Assembly (NCBI GenBank): GCA_030839105.1
Contig: JAUZEI010000011.1
Location: forward strand, 1 to 7,177
Reading direction: 5' to 3'
Origin: Actinomycetota bacterium
Lineage (GTDB): Bacteria > Actinomycetota > Acidimicrobiia > IMCC26256 > PALSA-610
Length of the DNA stretch: 7,177 nucleotides
Part shown: one piece after another, positions 1-6,240 of the stretch
How the letters are laid out: every line of letters starts with the position of its first letter
Position numbering within the stretch: the stretch's first letter is position 1
Program-made: the position numbers and the translations under genes
The notes under the pieces: model-generated
Seen by the model: the letters and a program-made list of their open reading frames with translations, nothing else
Told to the model about the DNA's origin: nothing
The model's database searches: none

Positions 1-181
1 CGCACACGAAGTCCATCAGGCAAGCGAGGATCACGCCGGTGTCGCTGCCGTGGCCGAGGATCCAGTCGGGGTGGTCGACCAACGGAGCCTTGAGCCCGAG
101 GGTCGGGATCGAGGCCACGAACGTCACGAGGTAGAGCACGCCCGCGGCCATGGCGAGCTTGCGGGTGTTGGTGGTTTCCAT
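1..181 (-). CDS. DUF4386-family membrane protein, N-terminal part (runs off window)
   Basis: This is the first 60 codons of a minus-strand gene starting with ATG at 181; the rest lies beyond the window edge. The translation begins METTNTRKLAMAAGVLYLVT and continues with a hydrophobic helix (about residues 9-28) rich in A/V/L, then a 'PLVDHPDWILGHGSDTGVILACLMD' type stretch leading into a second helix. This pattern (R/K-L-A-AAGV-YL-T-F-SIP, then a D-P-D-W-I-L-G loop) matches the N-terminus of DUF4386 integral membrane proteins, whose function is unknown. The start is supported by AAGGGG six bases upstream, which lies inside the 3' end of the preceding small ORF. That ORF's TGA is one base before this ATG, so translational coupling is likely. 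The family call is by recognition of the N-terminus only. Confidence 0.75.
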   Translation of the reverse strand, partial: METTNTRKLAMAAGVLYLVTFVASIPTLGLKAPLVDHPDWILGHGSDTGVILACLMDFVC

Positions 182-182
182 G

Positions 183-434
183 TCATTCCCCTTCGGGTCG
201 GAGCTGCGTCAACGCGATCAGCGGGACGCCGATGTCGCGCAGCTTCTGGAGCAAGCCGTGCAGTGCGGCCTGGTCGACGATCGGGCCGCGGATGACGGTC
301 GTCCCGTCGTCCGCCCTGGTCAGGCTCAGCCCGTCGAACCAGGCCGCCCACCGGGAGTCCAGATGTCCCTTGACTCGGATCTCGTACTGCACGAACGCAA
401 CGTACGAACCAATGTGGTGAGCGCACATCGCCAC
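183..434 (-). CDS. Small conserved-looking protein upstream of DUF4386 gene
   Basis: This is a short soluble protein of up to 83 aa, with no signal peptide or membrane segment. The core reads YEIRVKGHLDSRWAAWFDGL, then a polar turn (TRADDGTTVIRG), then PIVDQAALHGLLQKLRDIGVPLIALTQLRP. This beta-rich front half followed by an 'I-x-DQAALHGLL-K-RD-G-PLI' helix is, from memory, a small hypothetical-protein family often found next to DUF4386 and LuxR genes; no biochemical role is known to me. The start is uncertain. GTG at 434 has AGGA about 13 bases upstream, ATG at 428 is in the same frame, and GTG at 392 would give a 69-residue protein that begins exactly at the conserved QYEIRVKGHL but has no Shine-Dalgarno. 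It sits 34 bp after the LuxR gene and 1 bp before the DUF4386 gene, so all three are probably co-transcribed. Confidence 0.8.
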   Translation of the reverse strand: MAMCAHHIGSYVAFVQYEIRVKGHLDSRWAAWFDGLSLTRADDGTTVIRGPIVDQAALHGLLQKLRDIGVPLIALTQLRPEGE

Positions 435-448
435 ATGTGGTGATTGGT
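408..448. promoter_or_regulatory. Inverted/direct repeat over the small-ORF start region
   Basis: ACCAAT (408-413) and ATTGGT (443-448) are inverted. Between them lie the perfect 10-bp palindrome CCACATGTGG (431-440) and a direct repeat of TGTGGTGA (413-420 and 436-443). The cluster lies just after the LuxR gene and overlaps the possible start codons of the small ORF. It could be an operator for the small ORF/DUF4386 pair or an mRNA structure that affects its start. No protein is known to bind here, and the case rests on symmetry alone. Confidence 0.3.
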
Positions 449-468
449 CCTGGTGATTCGGACCTGGC

Positions 469-3147
469 CTAAAGACCCAGCTCCTCGGCCCGGCGGACCG
501 CCTCCCGGCGGTTGTTCACACCGAGCTTTGTGTAGATGTTTTTCGTGTGCGTGCGCATGGTGTTCAGCGACACCATGAGCTCGCGCGCGATGTCAGGTCC
601 GCTGAGATCGCTGCGCAACAGCCGCATCACGTCGAGCTCGCGCTCGCTGAGCGGGTCGACAAGCCCCTGCTGCTGCTTCGGGTGGGGCCGGGCCGATCCC
701 GTCACGAGCGCTTCCCGCAGCGCGCTTAGCCGCGGACCGAGGGAGTCGAAAACCTGGACGTAGCCCTCGGGCTCGGCGAGCGTTAGGGCGCGTCGGAGCG
801 CGTCGAGCGCGCGGGGCGTGTCGCCGCGCGCGTCGAAGGCGAGCGCCTGCACCGCGAGGATCTCGATCACGCTGCTGCCGCGGCCGCCGGCTTCGGCCGA
901 CGCGAGCAGGCGGTCGAGCATCGCACCCACTTGCTGCAGGTCGCGTTCGCCGGGTGCGTCGTTGATACGGACGATCGCCAACGTGATGTGCTCGAACTCG
1001 GTGACGTAGCGCAGCTCGTCGTCGGTCGACAGGTTGCGCTCCCGCACCCAGGCGCGCGCCGCGTTGACGTCGCCTTGCAGGACATACGCGCGCGCCCGGC
1101 GAGCGCCGATCGGACGCACGGCGGGGGAGAAGTCGGTGTCGTAGACCTGTTCGGCTTCTTCCAACAACTCGAGGCAGCCGGCCGTATCGCCCGCGGCCAG
1201 TTGTAGTCCGGCGCGCACCGCCCGCGAACGGTAGGGATACTGGCGCGTACCGAATAGTTCGAGCTCCTGGGCGCGCTGCAGCTGTTCCGCCGCGGCCTCG
1301 CGGTCGTCGCGCTCGCGCAGGATCTCGGCGAGACCGACGTACATGTCGGCGGTGCCGCGCAACGGACCGGCCTGGTAATCGGCAGCCAGCTGCAAGCCTT
1401 GCTCGTAGAGACGTTGCGCGTCGCGCAGCCGCCCTTGGGCAACGCGGATGTCGGCCATCGCAATGGAACACCCGAGGATGTCAGCGATGTGGCCGGCGCG
1501 TCGCATCCTCGCAATAGAGTCGGTGTAGTCGGCGAAGGCACTATCGAGGTCACCCTCGGACCAGGCCGCGAGCCCGAGCAGCGCGTACGCGGCGGCCCGG
1601 CCCATATCGTCGTCATCCGCCGCGACGGTGAGCACGCGTCGAGCATGGTCGACCGTGCAGACGATATCGCCGGCCATCAACGCGAGCGCGGCGCGGTACA
1701 TCTCGATCGCGCCCGGCAATGTCCGCAGCTGCGCGTCGTCGACGACGATCATGCCCGCGGCGTCGCGAGCGGTGGGCGTCAGCGCCAGCCACTGCTCGGC
1801 GCCGCGCAGGTAGTCGTCGACGCGATCCAGCGCGCCGGTTGACATCAGGGCGCCCACGAAGCCGATGGCGAGCACCGGCCGGAGGCGCACCACGTCCTCG
1901 GGGATGAGCTGCACCCAGGCGCGCATCGTCGCGTCCTCCCGGCTGCGGCGAAGCTCCGGCAGCCCCATCTCGGCGACGTCGGCAGCCCGGTCGACATCGC
2001 CGGCCGCGAGCGCGTGCCGGATCGCGCTGGACGGATCGCCGTGCCCGGCGAACCAGTCGGCGGCTCGGCGATGCAGCTCCGCCGGGGCGTGCGGGTCTTC
2101 GTCCAGGAGCCGCGCGCGCAGCACATCGGCGAAGAGGTGGTGGTACCGGTACCACTCGCGCCGATCGTCGAGCGGAATCACGAACAGGTTCTCCCGATTC
2201 AACGCATCGAGCGCCGCCTTGCCTCCCGTCGTGCCCGTGACCGCGTCGCACAGCGATCCCTGGAGACGGTCGAGCACCGACGTCTGCAGCAAGAATCGCC
2301 GCACCGATTCCGGCTGGCGTTGCAGCACCTCGCCCGCCAGGTAGTCCACGATGAAGCGATCGTCGCCGGCAAAGCCGGCAATGAAGTCCGCGACGTCCTC
2401 CCGTCCCTGCATCGACAGCGCCGCGAGCTGCAGCGCGGCGATCCAACCCTCGGTGCGCGCCTCTAACGTGGCGATGTCGGCGGCCGTCAGCGCGAGGCCC
2501 ATCGCGCCGTTCAGGTACGCCGCCGCCTCGTCGTTGGTGAAGCGCAGATCAGCAGCCCTGATCTCCAACAGTTCGCCGCGCACCCGCAGGCGCGGCAGCG
2601 GCAGCGGTGGATCGGCCCGGCTCGTCAGCACGAGGTGCGCACGCTCAGGCAGGTGGTCGAGGAGGTACGTCAGGCCTTCCTGCACGTCGTGGTGATCGAT
2701 GACATGGAAGTCGTCGAGGACGACGAAGACGTCCCGATTGACGCCGTGCAGTTCGTTGACCAGGGTCGCCAGTACGGCATCCGCGGGCGCGCCCGCCGTA
2801 TCCAAGAGCGCGCGTGCGTTCGCGCCGAGACCGGGCACCGCCGACTCGAGCGCCGCGAGGACGTAAGGCCAGAACAACGCCGGATCGTTGTCGCGCTCGT
2901 CGAGGGAGACCCACGCCACCGCGGCACCGTCGCCGGCGACCGTACTCAGCCATGACGTGACGAGCGTGGTCTTGCCGAAACCGGCGGGAGCCGAGACGAG
3001 AATCAACTTCGCGTCGGCTGCGCCCGCCAAGCGCACCTGCAACCTCGGGCGCGTCACCAGGTTGCGCCGCGGCGACGGGATGTGCAGCTTCGTCTCGACC
3101 AGCGGGTTCGCCTGACGATCGTCGCTCACTCCGGGCGTGTGTACCAC
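469..3147 (-). CDS. LAL/MalT-type LuxR-family transcriptional regulator (large ATP-binding)
   Basis: This is a cytoplasmic ATP-dependent transcription activator of about 892 residues, a normal size for the LAL (large ATP-binding LuxR) / MalT-like STAND family. The N-terminus has the family signature NPLVETKLHIPSPRRNLVTR (about 14-33). The P-loop is SAPAGFGKTT (52-61), the Walker B is VFVVLDDFHVID (140-151) and the sensor strand is LVLTSRADPPLPL (172-184). A winged-helix/arm segment follows, with EGWIAALQLA at about 233-242, and then a long alpha-helical TPR-like sensor region (about 350-800). The C-terminal 64 residues are a LuxR HTH: PLSERELDVMRLL, SGPDIARELMVSLNTMRTHT, KNIYTKLGVNNRREAV. In this family, inducer and ATP binding drive oligomerisation and promoter activation; the inducer here is unknown. 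Start choice is uncertain: GTG at 3147 or GTG at 3129 (VSDDRQANPLVETKLH) both lack a good Shine-Dalgarno. It is followed by the small ORF and the DUF4386 gene, which are its likely co-transcribed partners or targets. Confidence 0.95.
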   Translation of the reverse strand: MVHTPGVSDDRQANPLVETKLHIPSPRRNLVTRPRLQVRLAGAADAKLILVSAPAGFGKTTLVTSWLSTVAGDGAAVAWVSLDERDNDPALFWPYVLAALESAVPGLGANARALLDTAGAPADAVLATLVNELHGVNRDVFVVLDDFHVIDHHDVQEGLTYLLDHLPERAHLVLTSRADPPLPLPRLRVRGELLEIRAADLRFTNDEAAAYLNGAMGLALTAADIATLEARTEGWIAALQLAALSMQGREDVADFIAGFAGDDRFIVDYLAGEVLQRQPESVRRFLLQTSVLDRLQGSLCDAVTGTTGGKAALDALNRENLFVIPLDDRREWYRYHHLFADVLRARLLDEDPHAPAELHRRAADWFAGHGDPSSAIRHALAAGDVDRAADVAEMGLPELRRSREDATMRAWVQLIPEDVVRLRPVLAIGFVGALMSTGALDRVDDYLRGAEQWLALTPTARDAAGMIVVDDAQLRTLPGAIEMYRAALALMAGDIVCTVDHARRVLTVAADDDDMGRAAAYALLGLAAWSEGDLDSAFADYTDSIARMRRAGHIADILGCSIAMADIRVAQGRLRDAQRLYEQGLQLAADYQAGPLRGTADMYVGLAEILRERDDREAAAEQLQRAQELELFGTRQYPYRSRAVRAGLQLAAGDTAGCLELLEEAEQVYDTDFSPAVRPIGARRARAYVLQGDVNAARAWVRERNLSTDDELRYVTEFEHITLAIVRINDAPGERDLQQVGAMLDRLLASAEAGGRGSSVIEILAVQALAFDARGDTPRALDALRRALTLAEPEGYVQVFDSLGPRLSALREALVTGSARPHPKQQQGLVDPLSERELDVMRLLRSDLSGPDIARELMVSLNTMRTHTKNIYTKLGVNNRREAVRRAEELGL

Positions 3148-3225
3148 AGCCGGACATCGTCAGCGGCCTTCAGTCCTAGACCCGGCTCTCCTTGCGCGAC
3201 CGTCACCTATATGCGTCGCGACGAT

Positions 3226-3240
3226 CCGGCTTTGCGCCGG
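3226..3240 (-). terminator. Short GC hairpin between PNPOx-1 and LuxR genes (weak terminator candidate)
   Basis: CCGGC-TTTGC-GCCGG is a perfect 5-bp stem with a 5-base loop, lying about 55 bases after the stop of the upstream PNPOx-like gene. A second small stem (CGAGG 3256-3260 with CCTCG 3270-3274) lies between them. Neither is followed by a T-run on either strand, so rho-independent termination is doubtful. The 145-bp gap also has to hold any separate LuxR promoter, and I see no convincing -35/-10 pair in it. Confidence 0.2.
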
Positions 3241-3292
3241 TGTCCATCCAATGATCGAGGATTGCCAGGCCTCGGAACAGTGGATTGGTCAC

Positions 3293-3709
3293 CTATGCCG
3301 GGGCGGTCTGTTTTGGGGGGCGCACCAAGTGGCGGCCGCTGATCCGGTCGATATCGATCCGCACGAAGCGGGCTCGTTCGCCCGCGGGCCAAATGTCGCC
3401 CAGTGGTGCCTGTATCGCAGTCATTTCCGGCGACGGATGTCGCACCTCGTGCGCATGACCAATGACGAGCACGCTCCAACCATCGCTTCGGTCATCCACC
3501 TCGAACGCGACTCGCGTTTCGAGCACAGCCGCAATCAACTTCGTTCCCGGGTCGGTCCGGAACACGACCTCATCGTCGAACATCCCGTAGAAGACCGGAA
3601 GAATTACGGGGTCGTCGGCGATCTTCACTCCGACTCGACCGAAAGAGTTGGTCCGAAGCAGATTGATGCATTCATCGCGTCCTAGGACGTCGAGTCCACG
3701 ACTCGTCAC
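3293..3709 (-). CDS. Pyridoxamine 5'-phosphate oxidase-like (split-barrel flavoprotein) protein 1
   Basis: This 138-aa cytosolic protein has the split-barrel fold of PNPOx-like / Pyridox_ox_2 proteins. Visible hallmarks in order are LGRDECINLLRTNSFGRVGV (9-28), DDPVILPVFYGMFDDEVVFRT (32-52), PGTKLIAAVLETRVAFEVD (54-72) and GWSVLVIGHAHEV (77-89). These are the beta strands and the R-T-x-x-G-T-K-L turn that in relatives bind FMN or F420; the substrate is not known. True PdxH is longer (over 200 aa) with a C-terminal substrate-binding end that is absent here, so vitamin B6 synthesis should not be inferred. The GTG start is backed by GGAG five bases upstream (AAGGGATGGAGACACTGTG context). It heads the leftward block and diverges from the glycosyltransferase gene across a region that holds two DosR-like boxes. 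It is paralogous to the gene at 5636-6076. Confidence 0.9.
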   Translation of the reverse strand: MTSRGLDVLGRDECINLLRTNSFGRVGVKIADDPVILPVFYGMFDDEVVFRTDPGTKLIAAVLETRVAFEVDDRSDGWSVLVIGHAHEVRHPSPEMTAIQAPLGDIWPAGERARFVRIDIDRISGRHLVRPPKQTAPA

Positions 3710-3831
3710 AGTGTCTCCATCCCTTGATCGACCCCTGTCGTGCCCACAAGTCGCCCGCGGTCAGAGGTGCGAACGCAGCCGACCAGTTCAGCTCAGGACG
3801 CGAGCGTGCGCCCTCCGGCGCCGACGATCCA

Positions 3832-3845
3832 GGGACCTTTGGCCG
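3832..3845 (+). promoter_or_regulatory. Putative DosR/DevR-like box, copy 1
   Basis: GGGACCTTTGGCCG fits the GGGAC[C/T]NNNGGCCC pattern, a degenerate palindrome close to the known DosR consensus core GGGACTWWAGTCCC. It lies 123 bp upstream of the PNPOx-1 start and about 310 bp upstream of the glycosyltransferase start. The GACCTTTGGCC core recurs exactly at 6354-6364 upstream of the DoxX-like gene, which is the main reason to treat it as a real site. The regulator itself is not in this window. Confidence 0.5.
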
Positions 3846-3852
3846 GTTACTG

Positions 3853-3866
3853 GTGCCGTGGGTCCC
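3853..3866 (-). promoter_or_regulatory. Putative DosR/DevR-like box, copy 2
   Basis: Read on the minus strand this is GGGACCCACGGCAC, again GGGACC-NNN-GGC. It is centred exactly 21 bp from copy 1, so a dimer bound at each would lie on the same face of the helix. The same 21-bp spacing is found for the pair at 6331-6365. Confidence 0.45.
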
Positions 3867-4153
3867 TTTCCAGACAGTTCGTGTCGCCGATGCGACCAGG
3901 CGGTTTGTCGGGCAAAGGAGCGCCGAGTAGTGGCGCCGCGGGTTGACGATGTTGTCTCCTTGCTCGACAGTCCCGCGACGGACGGGAGTACGGTCCTGCC
4001 ACGCGTCGCACACGATTGTGCCTCCGCGGCTCGATGAAAGGGAAGGTCCCCTACTTGCATCGCGAAGGGCTCAACCGCTGCGCAGCGTGTTGGCGACCAC
4101 GAATCGATAACTTGCACACCGATCAAGCCGTCCACAACTGAGGTCGCAGTCGC

Positions 4154-5575
4154 GTGCCTTCTGATCTGGACGAAGTGCAGGTCCAGCCCGTGGCGCTGGA
4201 ACGGCTCGCCGGACTGCTCGGCTCTGATCGCGCTCAGCGATTCGCGCGTACCGCAGAGACCGCGCGGGTGCGGCTCGCGGGACGGCGCGTAATAAACGTG
4301 AACTCGACCGCGACTGGTGGCGGCGTCGCTGAACTCTTGCAGACATTGCTTGCGTACGCCCGCGGCGCCGACATCGATGCTCGCTGGATCGTCATCGAAG
4401 GCGACGCCCGGTTCTTCGAGATCACCAAGCGCATCCACAACCATCTGTACGGAACTGCAGGGGACGGGGGTCCCCTCGGCGACGCAGAACGCCGGCACTA
4501 CGAGGAGATCACCCTGCGAAACGTCGCGCGCCTGCGCCGCGTCCTCGCGGCCGGCGATCTCGTCGTGTTGCACGATCCGCAAACCGCGGCGCTGACGCGG
4601 CACCTCACGGTACCGGACGTGAAAGTCGTGTGGCGCTGCCACGTTGGCATCGACACGCCCAACCAATACTCCGAACGAGGCTGGGCGTTCTTGCGAACCT
4701 ACCTCGACAACCTCGACGCCTATGTGTTCTCGCGCGCGCAGTTTGCGCCCGCATGGGTGCCCGCGGATCGTCTCGCAGTCATCGCGCCCTCGATCGATCC
4801 CTTCTCCGCGAAGAACGAGCCCATGGACGGGACGCAGGTCATGCGCGTGTTGCGTCACGTCGGGATCCTGGACGGAAACGACGTCCGTCCTGCGGTGTCG
4901 TTCCCGCGCCGGGACGGATCGAGGGGAATCGTCGAACGCTCGGTCGATCTCTTGGGAACCGGTCCCGCTCCGTCAGATGTCCCGATCGTGTTGCAGGCGT
5001 CCCGCTGGGACGTCATGAAAGACATGCGCGGCGTCATGATCGGCTTCGCGGAATCCATCGCTCCGCATACGGATGCGCACCTCGTCCTTACCGGTCCCGC
5101 AACTAGCGGCGTCGCCGACGACCCGGAAGCCGACGACGTGCTGCACGCTTGCCTCGACACCTGGAGCCGATTGCCTGACACAGTCCGCTCACGCATTCAC
5201 CTCGTCTGCGTGCCGATGACCGACCCCGACGAGGCCGCCTCTATCGTCAACGCACTCCAACGCCACGCGGCGGTCGTCGTGCAAAAGAGTCTGGCCGAGG
5301 GCTTCGGACTGACCGTCACCGAAGCCATGTGGAAGAGCCGACCCGTCGTCGGCAGCCGCGTCGGCGGCATCGTCGATCAGATCATCCCGGACCACACCGG
5401 ATCGCTCGTCGACCCAACGAGTCTCGACGAATACGCCCGCGCCGTGCGCGCGCTCCTGGCCGACCCCGAACAGGCACAGCAGATGGGCACCGCCGCGCAC
5501 GACCGCGCTCGAGACAACTTCATCGGCGATCGCCACCTCGAGCAGTGGGCGCAACTTCTCGAACGACTCGCCTGA
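4154..5575 (+). CDS. GT4 glycosyltransferase, trehalose synthase (TreT)-like
   Basis: This 473-aa cytosolic retaining glycosyltransferase has a GT-B fold (GT4). It resembles trehalose glycosyltransferring synthase (TreT), which joins NDP-glucose and glucose into trehalose, and the related trehalose phosphorylases. The N-terminal domain has VINVNSTATGGGVAELLQTL (46-65), the glycine-rich donor loop typical of this family, then VVLHDPQT (137-144) and VVWRCHVGIDTPN (158-170). The C-terminal domain has QASRWDVMKD (281-290), whose R284 and K289 occupy the usual phosphate-contact positions, and the E-x7-E motif EGFGLTVTE (382-390), followed by AMWKSRPVVGSRVGGIVDQI. The GTG start has TGAGGT nine bases upstream, and the start MPSDLDEVQVQPV agrees with family N-termini. 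The exact acceptor (glucose, glucose-phosphate or another sugar) cannot be read from the sequence. It is transcribed alone, away from PNPOx-1 and towards PNPOx-2, with putative DosR-like boxes far upstream. Confidence 0.88.
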   Translation: MPSDLDEVQVQPVALERLAGLLGSDRAQRFARTAETARVRLAGRRVINVNSTATGGGVAELLQTLLAYARGADIDARWIVIEGDARFFEITKRIHNHLYGTAGDGGPLGDAERRHYEEITLRNVARLRRVLAAGDLVVLHDPQTAALTRHLTVPDVKVVWRCHVGIDTPNQYSERGWAFLRTYLDNLDAYVFSRAQFAPAWVPADRLAVIAPSIDPFSAKNEPMDGTQVMRVLRHVGILDGNDVRPAVSFPRRDGSRGIVERSVDLLGTGPAPSDVPIVLQASRWDVMKDMRGVMIGFAESIAPHTDAHLVLTGPATSGVADDPEADDVLHACLDTWSRLPDTVRSRIHLVCVPMTDPDEAASIVNALQRHAAVVVQKSLAEGFGLTVTEAMWKSRPVVGSRVGGIVDQIIPDHTGSLVDPTSLDEYARAVRALLADPEQAQQMGTAAHDRARDNFIGDRHLEQWAQLLERLA

Positions 5576-5635
5576 GCATCGGACAGCCGGTTGCGGCAAC
5601 GCCTCCTCCACGGAGAGCGCGCGCGGTCGGGTGAC
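5576..5635. terminator. 60-bp convergent gap with weak hairpins
   Basis: The glycosyltransferase and PNPOx-2 genes end tail to tail here. Short stems are visible (GTTG-CGG-CAAC at 5590-5600; CTCC...GGAG at about 5602-5614), but there is no T-run on either strand. If termination happens here it is weak or factor-dependent. Confidence 0.2.
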
Positions 5636-6076
5636 CTAGAGGTATCCGCCGGGATGGAATGGCCAAACGCCCTCGGCTCCATGGAGCTCTCGGCCGCTCA
5701 TGGCCCACGGGTCGATGAGGAGCCACGACTCCACGTCGGCGACCCATGACTTTGGGTCGTAGAGCTCACGAAACTCCGGGGACGTCGGAGTCGCATGGAG
5801 AAGTCTGCCTTGCACCAGCACCGACCAACCCTGATGGTGCACGGCATCGATGGAATCGATCTCAAATGCGACAGAGCTGGGCGCGGCGTCGATGGCCGTG
5901 CCCGGTCGGGTTCGCACCGCGACGATGGGGCCCGACGACGGCTCGACGAGTCGATAGTTCACCGGAAGAATGAGCGGGTCGCCGTCGGACACGAACGCGA
6001 TGCGACCAACTGTTCCCTCTCGCAGGAGGCGCAAACAGGTCTCGTGTGAGAGTGGCTCCAGCCGAGCGTCCGTCAT
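5636..6076 (-). CDS. Pyridoxamine 5'-phosphate oxidase-like (split-barrel flavoprotein) protein 2
   Basis: This 146-aa cytosolic protein is a paralogue of the gene at 3293-3709. Family signatures run in the same order: LSHETCLRLLREGTVGRIAF (9-28), GDPLILPVNYRLV (32-44), VRTRPGTAIDAAPSSVAFEID (54-74) and GWSVLVQGRLLHAT (83-96). A C-terminal tail rich in W (SWLLIDPWAMSGRELHG) resembles the 'I-x-P-x-x-I-S-G-R' end of Pyridox_ox_2-type proteins. It is likely an FMN- or F420-binding protein of unknown substrate. I chose ATG at 6076 (MTDARLEPLSHE), because the frame stays open to a GTG at 6232 but the extra 52 residues are arginine-rich and unlike the family. There is no Shine-Dalgarno before 6076 (CACCTGACTCA precedes it), so the message may be leaderless or weakly initiated. 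It diverges from the DoxX-like gene. Confidence 0.88.
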   Translation of the reverse strand: MTDARLEPLSHETCLRLLREGTVGRIAFVSDGDPLILPVNYRLVEPSSGPIVAVRTRPGTAIDAAPSSVAFEIDSIDAVHHQGWSVLVQGRLLHATPTSPEFRELYDPKSWVADVESWLLIDPWAMSGRELHGAEGVWPFHPGGYL

Positions 6077-6130
6077 TGAGTCAGGTGCCGGCCGAGCAAA
6101 CGAAATGCCGCTGCTGCCACCGGCTCGCTT

Positions 6131-6143
6131 TGCCCGACGGGCA
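6131..6143. promoter_or_regulatory. Perfect palindrome upstream of PNPOx-2
   Basis: TGCCCG-A-CGGGCA is a perfect inverted repeat with 6-bp arms and a one-base centre, 55-67 bp upstream of the chosen PNPOx-2 start and overlapping the adjoining GCATGC. Its position suits an operator. The binding protein is unknown, and it does not match the GGGACC boxes. Confidence 0.3.
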
Positions 6144-6240
6144 TGCAGATTTCCAACAGTTGATTGCCCCTCACTCGGGGCGAAAACGCCGGGGTCCAGG
6201 GCTCGGTCGCGTCGCCAGTAGTCCGCGAGCACGGTATACC

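Larger units (their letters stand above)
3710..4153. other. 444-bp divergent intergenic region between PNPOx-1 and glycosyltransferase
   Basis: No credible gene lies here. The short ORFs on both strands (for example those at 3724-3930 and 3740-3946) overlap each other in different frames, have arbitrary composition and resemble no family I know. The region should carry the divergent promoters. It contains two GGGACC-NNN-GGC boxes (3832-3845 and 3853-3866). A weaker GGGAAGGTCCCC palindrome-like site lies at 4040-4051, about 100 bp before the glycosyltransferase start, and a TCCCG...CGGGA pair at 3971-3987. I did not find a convincing canonical -35/-10 pair. Confidence 0.6.

Noticed and set aside
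593..2446. Long minus-strand frames (593-1471, 867-1646 and 1613-2446) inside the LuxR gene
   Set aside because: They are arginine/alanine-rich shadows of the 892-codon regulator in another frame. The regulator has an intact P-loop and HTH, and there is no sign of a frameshift.
3724..3946. Overlapping 68-codon plus-strand frames between PNPOx-1 and the glycosyltransferase
   Set aside because: Two frames of equal length overlap, neither has a convincing Shine-Dalgarno or family resemblance, and the DosR-like boxes fall within them.
3788..4858. 356-codon open frame on the minus strand, antisense to the glycosyltransferase and its upstream region
   Set aside because: It overlaps a gene with clear family motifs, its residues follow the antisense codon pattern of GC-rich DNA, and it matches no family I recognise.
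4954..4966. GGGAACCGGTCCC near-palindrome in the glycosyltransferase gene
   Set aside because: It has the wrong arm spacing for the boxes, is coding, and is a common type of chance symmetry in GC-rich sequence.
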